A stretch of 64,000 nucleotides of DNA from positions 17,024,827-17,088,826 of the forward strand of contig CM037476.1 of the NCBI GenBank assembly GCA_021014325.1, in the 5' to 3' direction. The position numbers were made by a program, and so were the translations under genes. Positions 1 to 11,340 of the stretch are shown piece by piece. Position 1 is the first letter of the stretch; each line of letters opens with the position of its first letter. The stretch comes from Plazaster borealis (taxonomy: Eukaryota; Echinodermata; Asteroidea; Forcipulatida; Labidiasteridae). The notes below the pieces were generated by a model that was given only the letters and a program-made list of their open reading frames with translations, did no database searches and was not told where the DNA came from.

Positions 1-609
1 TCACTTGTTACTGTGAAACGAGCACGCATTGCTGTCTTTTGTGCTGGGGGACTCAGCACATTTATCACAATTGTGGTTGCTTTCTTATCATTATGGGACT
101 CATCTTATCTTCCTCCTGTATTAGCATGTGAATTTAAACTTTCAAATCGAGAAATTAGTAGGCTCCACACACAAGTAGGGGTTTCCATTTTAACAGTACT
201 TTGTCTTATTGTAGTCTTCATAACCTACATCCGACTATTTTTAATTTCCCGCCATCACGCACAGCGTATAGAAGCTTTAAATATTCACATTGCACTCGGT
301 GGTAACCAGCCGCCACAACTTCCCCCCAGAACCAACAAGTCTCTTCAAACAACGCTCTTCATAGTTCTGACATCATTCTTTCTTTATGTTCAACCCCTTG
401 TATGCCTTCTTGCCGTAGACCCTGATGATAATGATAATGTAGAGATCTTTTATCTGTGTTTTTATGTGCTGCCTGCATTTACAAGAAGTTGGATTAATGG
501 AGTCTGTTATTATCTCAGTAGCACTGACTTTCGTCAGACTGCTAACAGACTCCTGAAAACACGCTACCAACTTTGCAAAAACCACATTCCATTCAACAGA
601 AACACCTAA
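1..609 (+). CDS. GPCR gene 1 (partial): 3' end of an intronless rhodopsin-type receptor
   Basis: The reading frame is open from base 1, so the 5' half lies outside the window; the GTG at 13 is an internal Val codon, not a start. The visible part covers the end of intracellular loop 2 (VTVKRAR), TM4 to TM7 and the C-terminal tail. It is almost identical to GPCR gene 4 (17161-18186), with only a few residue differences (for example VA for DG in TM4/ECL2). Intracellular loop 3 holds the proline motif QPPQLPPR. TM7 reads NGVCYY where class A receptors have NPxxY. A plasma-membrane receptor, probably chemosensory, is inferred from the family; ligand unknown. Confidence 0.9.
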   Translation, partial: SLVTVKRARIAVFCAGGLSTFITIVVAFLSLWDSSYLPPVLACEFKLSNREISRLHTQVGVSILTVLCLIVVFITYIRLFLISRHHAQRIEALNIHIALGGNQPPQLPPRTNKSLQTTLFIVLTSFFLYVQPLVCLLAVDPDDNDNVEIFYLCFYVLPAFTRSWINGVCYYLSSTDFRQTANRLLKTRYQLCKNHIPFNRNT

Positions 610-1784
610 TTTTATATGGGATTGCTGGCCAAATGCTAAAACAACTGGATTCTGGCCTACAATGTTAATTGTGCAAACAAAAGTCTAACAAGATTAACCA
701 CTTAATGCCAGAGAATGTGAATACATGCACAATGTTCAAGAACACAGGCACGGAGGCCCTATAAAGCCATATTTAACGTGATAAGATGCCTGGAACATTT
801 TATGTTATGTGATTATGAGAGATCGATGGGCTGCCACGATTTTTCACATTTTTCTCAGCTCAGAGATTCCAGCAAACCAGGGTCGATTATTACTGAGCCA
901 TGGCTTTATGATCGAGGGGCTGGCCAAGTCAAAGTAAATTTTTTCACCAATGAGTGTACAGATTTTGAGAAAACAGTGCATGTTTAGTTTGTGTTACATA
1001 CTTCCTTATATATCCAAGACCAAGCTAGCAGTTGCTTGCTTGCCATTAAGGATTGAAAACAATGGTGGGCAAATAAAAACACAGGTCCAGTCAAAATTCA
1101 GTTACCAGTCAAAAGAAATGTGTGAAAGGTTGTGGAAATTATGTTAAATTTCAGTTACAATAAAATTACGCTGAGGTACTTCATTAACAAACACAGAAAT
1201 GAATACCAAGTTTTCAACGACAAGATTTTCTTGCAACTTGGGTGCTTTATGATTGATTCAATGTAAACTGAAAGTGACCATGCACGAAATTAACATCGGT
1301 CAGTGTCACCAAATAGAAGAATTTATGAAAGAAATGATGAACTGAAGAAAGTCAAGTTTACATTGTTAGACAAACACAAATATATATTTCTTTGGCCTTA
1401 AAGCTGAAAAGACTTTGTTAAGTATTAAGAACTGGTAATTTTTATTAGCCACTCTGTGATTGGCTGGTTGTATAAGAGTCGAATACTGTAGCTGTTTTAT
1501 GTTCATGATGCAGCTTTTATTAAAACATATATATATTCAGCAAGTGACAAGGTACACTATTTGCAGGTTCAGGTACTCGATTGTGGTATATATTGCTCAG
1601 TTGTCACTTGCGATTTGAGATGAGAGGACAAGACGTCAGCCTCGATGATCTTTGAGAGAGAGAGAACCACTCATTCAGAACGTGGCCAGAATTCCAGATC
1701 AAATTCTGAATTATTACAAAGCAAACTGAGAGTTCTAAACATTTAAATGAAGACATAAATTACCCTAACTGATGTAGCTGATGT
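610..1784. other. 3' flank of GPCR gene 1, duplicated at 18187-19351
   Basis: No gene is visible. The stretch aligns base for base, with scattered changes, to the 3' flank of GPCR gene 4, and its first part also resembles the flanks of genes 2 and 3 (shared phrases such as TTGCTGGCC and GTGATAAGATGCCTGG). The ORFs here are short and not conserved between copies. Confidence 0.8.
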
Positions 1785-2530
1785 ACTATGTAGAGCCAGG
1801 ATCTACAGAGCGACCTAAAGTTTTCATTTTAAATAATATTTTGAATGTACTCAGCATCAAATACTCCAAAGAAATTAGATACCAGAAGTATGAATTGTAT
1901 TTGATGTTTATGGGAACTATGTAGAACCAGGATCTACAGAGCGACCTGAAGTTTTCTTTTTGATCAATATTTGAATGTACTCAACATAAAATATTCAACG
2001 AAATTAGATACCAGAAGTATAAATTGTATTTGATGTTTATCAGAACTATGCAGAAACAGGATCTACAGAGCGACCTGAAGTTTTCACTTTAATTAATATT
2101 TTGAATGCACTCAGCATCAAATACTCAGAGAAATTAGATACCAGAAGTATCAATTGTATTAATTTTATTTTGATGTTTATGGGAACTATGTAGAACCAGG
2201 ATCTACAGAGCGACCTGAAGTTTTCTTTTTAATTGATATCTTGAATGTACTCAACATAAAATACTCAAAGAAATTAGATACCAGAAGTATGAATTGTATT
2301 TGATGTTTATGGGAACTGTGTAGAACCAGGATCTAGAGAGCAACCTGACGTTTTCACTTTAATTAATATTTTGAATGTACTCAGCATAAGAAATTAGATA
2401 CCAGAAGTATGATATGTTTATTGGAACTGTGTAGAACCAGGATCTGCAGAGCGACCTGAAGTTTTCGCTTCAATTAATATTGTTAATGTACTCGGCATAG
2501 AATACTCAAAGAAATTAGATATCAGATATT
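1785..2530. repeat. Six-copy tandem satellite, period about 130 bp (copy A)
   Basis: Units begin at about 1785, 1916, 2045, 2185, 2315 and 2426 with ACTATGTAGAACCAGGATC or a close variant, then CTACAGAGCGACCTGAAG. Spacings are 131, 129, 140, 130 and 111 bp. The sister array at 19352-20115 has the same six-unit architecture, including the 140-bp fourth interval, so the array existed before the segmental duplication. Confidence 0.93.
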
Positions 2531-2670
2531 CAGTTTGCAGTAACACCATGTGTATATATGTACTTGGCTATGTAGATTTCTTTTATGGGAAATTTTCTTG
2601 CTAGTTATACTACTGCCACAGAGTAGCTTTCAGAATTTGAGAGACTACTTAGTTCAGAAAAGAACTATGA
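2531..2670 (+). repeat. Dispersed repeat with GTAACACCATGTGTATAT core
   Basis: A core reading TTTGCAGTAACACCATGTG, followed by a TAGTT/TACTAC stretch and GACTACTTAGTTCAG, recurs at 20140-20300 (same strand), 46715-46830 (same strand) and, longest and inverted, at 41380-41720. Class unknown; it carries no ORF. Confidence 0.7.
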
Positions 2671-3486
2671 TGCTGTTCTTAGAACATGAGTTTCCTTTAA
2701 AACAAAACAGTTCGGGGTATATACTTGTTTGGCTTATAAAACGCTATCTGTACATACTCTTAAAACAGCCATATAAATTTTGCATATAATAATAGCTATA
2801 GCTGTAAACATTAGGGTGTGATTTGTACACTTTTAAAGTAATTCGATGGTGTATATAAGATAATGGATATTATTTTCTGACCACCTCCAGCTTCAACCCT
2901 TTGGGAAATTTACCTCGGTGTATGGGAGGGGCAAATTTGTGAGATTGGCGCAGAGGGCCATCCATTCCAACACACCTGGCACAGACAGGAAGGGACCCCA
3001 CCCCAATTCAATCAATCTACACTGTGTTGAACAGCTCCTTAGTCATCCGCAACTTTATGAGGTTAAACTAATAAATTGAAAGCATTTAAGTAATTTTGTG
3101 CTATAGAAACAAATCAAACTGAATAGTAGTTCAACTGATTCATATGTACATGAATGCTGATCATACCAGAAAATAATGTCTTGTTTTAAATAATTCTTGT
3201 CAATAAATGTCAACAATTCAATTTTCAAGCTATCAAGGAGTGACTCAAGTATTTTGATTCTGGTGTCTGTGTTTGTGCTAATGAAAACTACCCAAGCTGA
3301 CGTTCAGTTTGGAGTAATCCAACTTTTGGAATTTGACAAACCACACTCTCTTTAAATTATCTTGCCAGCCAAGATGGACTTACATTAGTGTGCCTCTTGT
3401 ACTTAAATTACTGTTGGCTGAATGTATAATGTCACAGTGATTCATTGAAGTCCGCTTCCCAATAAGGCATTTGCAAGTTAGACTTG
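2671..3486. other. Non-coding spacer shared with 20301-21120
   Basis: I see no gene. The spacer is nearly identical to the matching part of the second duplicated block, including the CCACCTCCAGCTTCAACCC stretch at 2881 and 20501. Confidence 0.7.
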
Positions 3487-3750
3487 TTTGATGTTTATTT
3501 GTTTATTTGATTACACATCCAACAGCACAATTAGCGCCAATAACAGGATGAATAAGAAACAAGAAGAAATGCTCAGTTTTAGAGATGTGGGAGGAAAACC
3601 CCGATGAGGGGGGGCGGGGGAAACCCACGTAATCAGGTAGGGACTGGAAACCCAATCCACATGCAAGGCTCCGGTCTGAGGTGGGATTCGAACCAGGGTG
3701 CACAGAGGTGAAAGGCTGGGAAAGAAACCACTGAGCCAACCTGATCCCCA
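3487..3750 (-). mobile_element. tRNA-derived SINE (GGTTGGCTCAGTGG family)
   Basis: Read on the minus strand it begins GATCAGGTTGGCTCAGTGG (box A-like), followed by GGTTCGAATCCC (box B), then a conserved tail TGCATGTGGATTGGG and an AAT/AAAC-rich end. The same element lies at 21121-21369 (duplicate) and, as a diverged + strand copy, at 51650-51850. The box A/box B layout marks a tRNA-derived Pol III element rather than a working tRNA gene. Confidence 0.75.
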
Positions 3751-4149
3751 TGATGTACAAGGCTCTGTTCAGTTGCTGGTGAATGCTCAAGTTGAATTCC
3801 TCAGACAACATCCAATAATGCCATGTATGTCACAAGGTTAGGGGCAAACAATTTGTTTTATTTTTGTGGGTATAGTTACAAACAAAATGACAAACACCTA
3901 CAAGTAAATACACAATTCGGAATGAAATGTGTGGCGCAAGGATATCGGTCTTTGCTGATCTGGAGGTTGCAATGCAAAACTGATTGCAGAAATTGTTCAC
4001 AAACGAAGCATAAATGACTTGACAGTAGGAACGAGGCTTGGCAACCAACGACAAATTAATCTAAGTCTTTGCTTGATACGATTGATTTAAAAATAATGGA
4101 GGACATCGAAAGGCCGTTTTAAAAGAATCTGCTTCCGATTTGACGGGTC

Positions 4150-4235
4150 AGTAGCTTGGTTCCACCAGGAGGGACTTGAACCCACCATTCATTCCACATT
4201 CTAGTGCAGATGTCTCAATCACCAGACCGCTGGTC
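4150..4235 (-). mobile_element. tRNA-like fragment with box B
   Basis: The minus strand reads CAGCGGTCTGGTGATTGAG, then GGTGGGTTCAAGTCCCTCC, which matches box A- and box B-like blocks of a tRNA-derived repeat. The duplicate is at about 21775-21860. No folded tRNA with a full acceptor stem is evident. Confidence 0.5.
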
Positions 4236-5428
4236 TTGTACAGCAATACTAGTTTACATCATTTCATTTGTGGTGGGTGCAGCAATCAATTTAACTGATG
4301 TAACATCGTCAGTTAAAGATAGGTTCATAGATTGGTACAAATACTCCAAAAATTAATGACCATAAAAACTGACTTGGTAAAAAGCACTGCAGCTGGTGAT
4401 AAACTATTTTGAGAAAGTAATATACTTTGGACAATTTTTCAACCATAAACATTTGAATCCGAGAAACAATTCATACATAAATCGTTTTTCAGATTTCTAA
4501 ATGTCGCAAATTCTGTGGCCAGAGTTGGTCTTCTGCCGGATTGGTGGTACTAGCATGAACAATCTGAGAGTTTTTGACAAGAATTAGTTCTAAAACCAGC
4601 TTACCTGCCCTTATTTGTAGATTTAATTGCATTTTTATTGTAGACTGATTAACAAATAAAAAAAAAATGTCAAACGCCCTTTGATGGGAAGTTTGTCTCC
4701 ACTTTGTTAGATAATGTTGGTTTAATAACTAACCAAAACCTGACTTCATTGTGCAGGGAGAGTAAGACATAGCAATTAAAGGCTGTTTACACATCAATCA
4801 TCTAAAAAATCCATGCTCCTAATTTGTCTGGCAGTCATAAGGGAGTCTTGCTATTGGATGAGATTATTCACAGATGAGGATATCATCAATGCAGTCCGCA
4901 GTGAAAGTGACAAGCAACAACAAACTAGCCATTGATATCAGTTCTGGATTCTACTTTGTCAACCAGCGTACATGTTAAAGATCACTGCAACACATCAAAG
5001 GTAACTGTCCAATATTGGACTTTATTACTGCCTTAAGAAAGGACATTGACAAGAATCTTAACCCCAAACTAGACATCGATGCCAGCTGCTAATTCTAGTT
5101 TATCAACCCATGTTTGGAACATCGATATAGACAAGCTGTGGACTTGGTTACAACCGACATGCAAGAAGGACATCAAACACTGCAAGTAACACACATCAAG
5201 TTTGTCACATGAAAGTCAAGCAACTTGTGGGATTTTGCTCTTACTTTTTGGAATGATACAACTATTTGAGTCGAGAGTGAGAGGTGCATTTCTCATGACC
5301 AGCAGAGGGACATGTTTGAAACGCATGTCTGTTATGGGCTGAAAAGATTGAACACAGACGACAACCAGTTAGAAAAGTGTTACATGAACAAAGAATAAAA
5401 TAACTATTGTTACTATTGTGTTATGATC
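4236..5428 (+). promoter_or_regulatory. 5' flank of GPCR gene 2, homologous to the flanks of genes 3, 4 and 5
   Basis: About 0.9 kb before the start is alignable with the regions before genes 3, 4 and 5. The best conserved core is 4834-4880 (CAGTCATAAGGGAGTCTTG, then CTATTGGATGAGATTATTC), holding a reverse CCAAT box (ATTGG). Relative to gene 5's flank, about 0.45 kb is missing near 4510-4550. A shared control region is inferred from conservation; no TATA box is convincing. Confidence 0.5.
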
Positions 5429-6460
5429 ATGGAATCGACTCCAAACCAATGGGACCAAGAAAACAGCAATGACTCCACAACACAAGAACCTGAGGAGAGC
5501 ATCCATCCCAGCTTCAGCATCTTAAGATGTTTCCTGCTGGTCATAACAACACTTCTCATCCTAACACTCAATCCATTCTACCTTCTCGTCCTGAGACACG
5601 TCAACAGCATCAAAGAAACCACCAAAGTATTCCTACGAGCTATGACGATTGCTGATATTGGATTTGGGACTTTTATGGCCATTCCTGCTACAATTTCTGC
5701 ATTTTTCGGTTTTTGGCCATTTGGGGAAGTAGTCTGTACCTTACAAGCATTTGCTACTGCTGCTGTTTTCAATTTAACTTTATTATCCCTGCTCATGGTT
5801 ACTGTAGACCGTTACATTTCTGTGGTGTATGCTCTGCGCTACCCTTCATTTGTTACTGTAAAACGAGCACGCATTGCTGTCTGTTGTGCTGGGGGACTCA
5901 GCACAATTATCATAATTATGGATGGGTTCTTAACATTATGGGAAAGTTCTTATCTTCCTCCTTTATTAATTTGTGAATTTAAACTTTCAAATCAAGCCAT
6001 TAGTAGGCTCCACACACAAGTAGTGGTTACCTTTTTAATAACACTTAGTCTCCTTGTAGTTCTCGTTACCTACATCCGATTACTTTTAATTTCCCGCCAT
6101 CACGCACGGCGTATAGAAGCCTTAAATAATCAAATTGCACTTGGTGGTAACCAGCCGCCACAACTTCCCCCCAGAACCAGCAACAAGTCTCTCCATACAG
6201 TACTCCTCATAGTTCTGACATCATTATTTTTTAATGCTGTTCCCCTTGTATGCTATATTACTGTAGACCCTGATGAAAATGGACAAGTACAAATATTGTA
6301 TCTGTTCTTTTTGTTGCTGCCGATATTGACAAAATGTTGGGTAAATGGAGTCTGTTATTATTTAAGTAACACTGACTTTCGTCAGACTGCTAAAAGACTC
6401 CTGAAAACACACTACCAACTCTGCAAAAACCACATTCCATTCAACAGAAACAAGGTTTGA
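5429..6460 (+). CDS. GPCR gene 2: intronless rhodopsin-type receptor, 343 aa
   Basis: Seven hydrophobic segments. Landmarks from the second ATG (MEST, the start shared by genes 3 and 4): N48 of TM1, D76 of TM2, C103 at the top of TM3 paired with C182 in ECL2, D127-R128-Y129, P272 in TM6, and N306-G-V-C-Y310 in TM7 where NPxxY is usual. TM6 lacks the CWxP tryptophan (NAVP), and TM4 has Gly where W4.50 is usual. Loop 3 has a PxxPxR motif (P244 to R249). The N-terminus has an NDS glycosylation sequon. An upstream in-frame ATG at 5423 would add Met-Ile. Family: expanded echinoderm-type chemosensory-like GPCRs; ligand unknown. Confidence 0.93.
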   Translation: MESTPNQWDQENSNDSTTQEPEESIHPSFSILRCFLLVITTLLILTLNPFYLLVLRHVNSIKETTKVFLRAMTIADIGFGTFMAIPATISAFFGFWPFGEVVCTLQAFATAAVFNLTLLSLLMVTVDRYISVVYALRYPSFVTVKRARIAVCCAGGLSTIIIIMDGFLTLWESSYLPPLLICEFKLSNQAISRLHTQVVVTFLITLSLLVVLVTYIRLLLISRHHARRIEALNNQIALGGNQPPQLPPRTSNKSLHTVLLIVLTSLFFNAVPLVCYITVDPDENGQVQILYLFFLLLPILTKCWVNGVCYYLSNTDFRQTAKRLLKTHYQLCKNHIPFNRNKV

Positions 6461-6606
6461 TATAGTTTTGCTGGCCAACTGCTAAAATAACTGAACCCTG
6501 ACCAGCAGTTGTAAATGTGCAACTAAACATTTAACATAATGAAGCAGTTAATTCCAGAGGATGTGTATACATGCACAAACTTTCAAGAACACAGGCAAGA
6601 AAGCCT
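6461..6606. other. Proximal 3' flank of GPCR gene 2
   Basis: Still alignable to the flanks of genes 1, 3 and 4 (TTGCTGGCCAACTGCTAA, then GAACACAGGCA) until about 6606, where homology stops abruptly and resumes near 9947. Confidence 0.65.
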
Positions 6607-9600
6607 GTATAGTTTCTTGAACAGCAATGTGGTACCCAGTGTAAGAAAGCTCTTAAAATGCCCGTTATTAGCTGTTCCAACATAGTAATTGGAACAGCTT
6701 TTGTTCTCGTCAAGATTTTTAATAGTTTTTCTTATTGTTATTATTCTTTCGCTGTCAAAAATCCCAGAGGTTGTACACGAATTTGTGACCTCCAAAAGTC
6801 ATACTTAGCTTAGTATAAAAGAGTCGAATCTTATATCATATTAGAGCTTTGGTCATGAAGTTATAGTTAAATGTAATGTGGGAACCTGAAAATAGTCCTT
6901 GACACTGCCCCTTTAATACATCGGTGAAGTTTGTTTACATCAGTGTTTGTTGTATAGGTTTCGCCATGAAATCAGGACGTCACCGTTTTTCGGTATACAT
7001 GTAGATTAAACGCATAATCTCCATTACATGATGTATAACTGATTCTATTTTGGTTCAGTAACTTTTGATGTGATTATTACTGCCCAACTGCCTTTGTAGA
7101 TGCCTTATTTCCTAGTTTAGGCTGCGCGCATTAATATGCGAACGTGTAAGTAGGCCAGGTGACGCGCTATGTGCAGTGGGGTTCACACTGTTGTTTTGGC
7201 GTGGTCGATGCGAACAGCATTATTTCTACTGAGGGCAGTTGGTGAGTGGATTTTCATTTAGACACGATTATTGTAATTTTATAAGATGGGTAGATATTAC
7301 ATTTATTATAAGAGTTGATTACTAAACTTTTGTGACTCTATAAAGGTAGCAAGACCATTGACTTTATTTTAAAAACACCATCGTTGTGTACTATTTTCAC
7401 CAGTAGTGATTTATACGCTGTGGACATGATGTCATTGATTTGTCGTTACTAGCCTACTGGCGGTGTTGGGTGAGTTTTATAAGACCATGTACTGTTGTAC
7501 TCAGCTTTATTGTAAACACACATACATCTAAAAAAATAATTGTGTATGGAGGATTATATTAAAACAATTGGTTTATTCTTTTTGTCATTGACTATACAGA
7601 TATATATGTTTAGAGAGGATTCAAACAAAGGAACCATGAGTGACATGGGATCATAAATAAAAGGTTGAAGAGAGTTAACCCATGGTGTAGTGAGTGTGGT
7701 GATTGATCTCCTGACCGGGGGAGCATCCCCCAACTTCGGCAACGAGCAACCGTAGCCGACCAAGGGACTGCGCCGCCTGCAAATCCCTACAGTAATAAGC
7801 TTAAACTAATTAATTAGACTACTTAGTTATAATGACATGAACATTTAATTAGCCAATCTGGAGACCACCATATCTCAAAAAGTATTCTGCCGATTGTCCA
7901 ACTTTTTTCACTTAAGTACTTGTGGGATACTGTTTAACTATTTGATGGCCTAAAATTCTGAGCGACATCACTATGACATCATTTTTTGTGCATTTTCACC
8001 CATGTACAAAACACATGGAATAAAGTGAAAACAAATCGACTTAAAAAAAATAATTATTTGATCGAGCTCAAATTACATGTCCTGTGTTGCATAAAATCTT
8101 TCTCAAAACAAGAAAGATTTTATTGAGAGTCAATTTAAAAACATCAAAACTTATTTAAACATTGTCAGTAGAAAACAGCTGCATTCCAAGGCAAATTTCA
8201 CGGAATGGTTCAGTGTCCAAAATTGTAAAATTCTAAACTTTATAAAGTCCCAGTCCTATATATGACCAGTGTTATTGCATTTTTTTTATAATAAACATAC
8301 CATGTAGAGTCATTATGGTTGCTGACTTACACAAGTCTAAGTTCATTCACAAGATTTGAGAAGAATTGTTTCTGCTCTCAGCGTCGTGTGTATCAAAACT
8401 ATGCTCGTTATTCAGACAACAGCGTGAACGTAGTAAACAGACCGCCTGGGCTTTGGGACGATGTTGTGGTTGTAGCAGACTTGTTTGCGCTGGGGACCCA
8501 TTCGCCTGAAAACCACATGTTTTAGGGTTCTTGTGCGAACGCATTACCTAAGGAAATCACTGTGTAGGAAACAAAAAACTTGGTGGGGGTTGCAATATGG
8601 CAATAAAAAGAGCTGATTGGGGAAAGGTGTAGACAAGAGAAAATACCTTTTCCATGGCTAAAGGGTCGGTGTTGGATTTGGAGGTGAAGAGCCAAAATTG
8701 ACAATAAACTCATATCCCATATTTACTATTTTAGCCCAACAAGAATAACATACTTAGTATTAAAAATTCACCGTTTTTTTTACAATTACGATTTGAATAC
8801 AACAGCATTGACCAGAAGCTTTACATGCTAACTTGTGAGACCTGTTCCTCAATATAAGGGCCTAGTTCGCTTTACATACTAACTTTAGCCCTGTTCGGTG
8901 ATATGTTGGGTATTTTGCTTTGCGTATTAACTTGTGAGACCTGTTCCTTGCTATGAGAGGTTAATTTGCTTTATTTACTTATTTGTGAGACCTGTTCCTT
9001 GATATGAGGGGTAGTTTGCTTTACGTACTAACTTGTATGACTGTATGAAAAACAATTCTTTTTCATCGTGACGTCATCATGTTTCAAGTTACGGTGTTTC
9101 AAAGCTTATTACTTAAACAAATCATATCTCCTGAGCCGCATGTCATAAAGTCGTAATGTTTGTGCTGTCTTGTAGCTTACAACACTTGATATTTTATTAA
9201 AATAGGTGGCCCTTACTATGACCTTTCCTTTCAGTCCAAACAGGAAGTTCAAATTATAAAAATCATAAGTCCTGAACCACATGTCATAAAGTATTAATCT
9301 TTATGCCGTCTGGTAGCTTACTACACATTTGACATTTTATTCAAAAAGGTGACCCAATTTGACATTTCTATAAGGTCCAAACGGAAAATCCAAATAAAAA
9401 TTTCCTGAACCACATGTAAAAAAGTCATAGTCTTTGTGCCATCATGTAGCTTAATACATTTTTTTACAGTTTATTCATAACATGACCCCATAGGTGACCT
9501 TTCCTTCTGGTCCAAACAGGAAGTTTAAATTTTAAAAATCATACATGTATCTCATACCAGATATTATAATAAGTCATAACCTTTGTGCCATCTTGTAGCT

Positions 9601-9946
9601 CATGACACATTTGGCATTAAACAAAATCACAATTCCTGAACCAGAAGGGATGAAGGTACGAATTAGGGTCCTATAGCACGTGATTCAAATAGAATGAAAG
9701 TAAAAGTTAGGTTCAGATTCAGGGTCAGGTTTAAAATGAGTTTTAGCGTCAGTTTCACAATGAAGATCAGGTTGAGGCTTTTAGGCACACTAAAAGTCAA
9801 AATAAGGGACTGTCAAAGGTCAAGAGTCTTCTATCTCAATGTCAGGGTCACTTCAAAGCTCTGGAGCAGTAAATCAAAGCAAAACAACAAGGAAAAAATT
9901 TGTATTTGTTCACAAACACCTAATGTCTAGTTATTATTATTATTAT
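6607..9946. mobile_element. About 3.3 kb of sequence inserted in the 3' flank of gene 2
   Basis: The flank homology shared by genes 1, 3 and 4 breaks at about 6606 and continues at about 9947 (GAAGCCAAATTTAACGTG). The interval has no counterpart at the other genes. It contains a 57-bp tandem repeat (8820-9040) and a tandem-repeat element (9059-9946); I recognise no transposase or reverse transcriptase. 6700-8800 shows no gene. The exact ends and target duplication are not clear, so one insertion, several, or deletions in the sisters are all possible. Confidence 0.5.
8820..9040. repeat. Tandem repeat, period about 57 bp, four degenerate copies
   Basis: Four copies of a unit with the phrases CTAACTTGTGAGACC, TGTTCCTTGATATGAGG and TTTGCTTTACGTA in series. 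The second copy has lost part of the GTGAGACC block. Confidence 0.75.
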
Positions 9947-9950
9947 TGAT
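9059..9950 (+). repeat. Repeat element with internal ~120-bp tandem units and a CACCTAATGTCTAG end
   Basis: Units of roughly 120 bp contain CTGAACCACATGTCATAAAG, TGTAGCTTAC and GGTCCAAACAGGAAG. The right end reads TGTTCACAAACACCTAATG followed by a TTA microsatellite. An inverted copy with the same ends and units lies at 37775-38280, so this is a mobile or dispersed element rather than local satellite. The ORF at 9694-9930 is low complexity and I do not regard it as a gene. Confidence 0.7.
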
Positions 9951-10395
9951 GCCTGATGAAGCCAAATTTAACGTGTCCTTTCATTGTCTGTTGCGCTGGT
10001 TGACGTGATAACATGCACAGAACATTTTATGTTCTGTGTTCTGTGATGACAAGAGATTGATAGTCTGCCAAGACATTTTCCCATTGTTCACAGCTTGGAG
10101 ATTCCAGCAAGACAGAGCCAATTAGTAGGCCTTGGCTTACATCAAGGGGCTGGCCAAGCCCAAGTATAATTTGTCATCAATGAGTATACAAGGTTGAGAG
10201 GAAACAGTGCATGATCAGAGTTTGACCTAAAGGTTGCCAATTGTGAGTGAAAACAGCGGCGGGTGAATCGAAACACTGGAAAAGTCAAATTTTAGTTACT
10301 AGTCAAAATAAATGTGTGAAGTATTGTGGTACTTCTGTTAAATTTCAGTTGCAATAGTTCCTAAATCAGAAAACCACAAGTTCAAAATGAACTGT
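9951..10395. other. Resumed 3' flank of GPCR gene 2
   Basis: Homology to the 3' flanks of genes 1, 3 and 4 resumes here (GGAGATTCCAGCAA, GGGGCTGGCCAAG). No gene. Confidence 0.6.
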
Positions 10396-10670
10396 TAATT
10401 GGATAAGATCACCAGACTCAAACTCTGGTGTTTCTGATCAGCAGAGTGTGGGTCGGAGTCCTGGTCGTTGCACTTGTGTCCTTTAGCAAATTATTTTACC
10501 ATAATTGCTTTGTCCTTCAGATGGGATATTAAGCTGTAGAACGTGTGTTCTAGGATTGGTAGAGCATGCAAAGAAACGGAGAACACTTATAGTTGTAGAG
10601 AAGGGGTTAACCCCAAAGTTTCTGGTTCACATAGCAAGCATCCTTGTTTACAGGTTTCCAGAAATATACA
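10396..10670 (+). mobile_element. tRNA-Leu-like SINE, diverged copy
   Basis: Contains GACTCAAACTCTGGTG followed by TTTCTGATCAGCAGAGTG, a diverged box B, then CTTTAGCAAATT and CCATAATTGCTTTGTCC. It is the same family as the copies at 43560, 56740, 62915 and 63280. Head and tail are degenerate. Confidence 0.7.
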
Positions 10671-10841
10671 ATAACAACAATCGTAATTATAAACATGGAC
10701 TATTATTACTAAGTTTTTGAAGTCAGAAATTTTCTTGCAGCTTGGGGTTTTTATAATTGATTCAACATCAAGTGAAGGTGACCAAGCACAAAATTAACCA
10801 CTGTCACAAAGTAAATTAATTCATAAGAGAAATTACTAACT

Positions 10842-11340
10842 CAGTCCTGATACTTCACTACGGCAACGACGACAATTGCCGTCGTTGCCCTGCATGTGTA
10901 CACCTATCCGAGTCGGTGCCCAGACTGTGAAACACGCACAATAAACACATGCACATCGTTTCAACCTCGTACGCACTGAAATATTCGCTCAGCCCCAGTA
11001 GGTGGGACCGTGCGAAAAAGAAAAACTACCGAGAACAAGTTGATGTTATGCAGCTTGCTTGCTTTGCCTGGCTTGGGTGATGTGTCCAACCAACGTTGGT
11101 TGCTTTTTTGGTTCTTCAGAAGCTTTCAAACATTTCAAAATGCCGTATCAGGAAAGAACCAAACAAAAGAAATTGGCTTTTTGTGGTTTTTTTTCAATAA
11201 TGCCTTGGTGCCCTTTGCAACTTTTTACGATTGCCTTGATGCCCTTTGAAATTTCTAAAAAATTGCCTTGGTGCCCTAAAGTTTTACAAAAAGTCATGGC
11301 AAAACTGCCTTGCCCCTTTAGAGCTGAAGTATCAGGGCTG
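10842..11340. mobile_element. Non-autonomous TIR element, 499 bp, with subterminal hairpin
   Basis: Left end CAGTCCTGATACTTCAC and right end (reverse complement) CAGCCCTGATACTTCAG form near-perfect terminal inverted repeats. Just inside the left end GGCAACGACG and CGTCGTTGCC form a 10-bp stem. The interior has repeated GCCTTGGTGCCCT phrases. No transposase is visible; the 136-aa ORF inside is repetitive and has no recognisable domain. Target-site duplication is not clear. Confidence 0.75.

Noticed and set aside
1785..2530. CRISPR-like array
   Set aside because: Units are about 130 bp and similar throughout, with no unique spacers; a eukaryotic minisatellite.
5578..5796. Minus-strand ORFs of about 70 aa repeated in each GPCR gene
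   Set aside because: Antisense shadows of conserved GPCR coding sequence; they recur only because the genes are paralogues.
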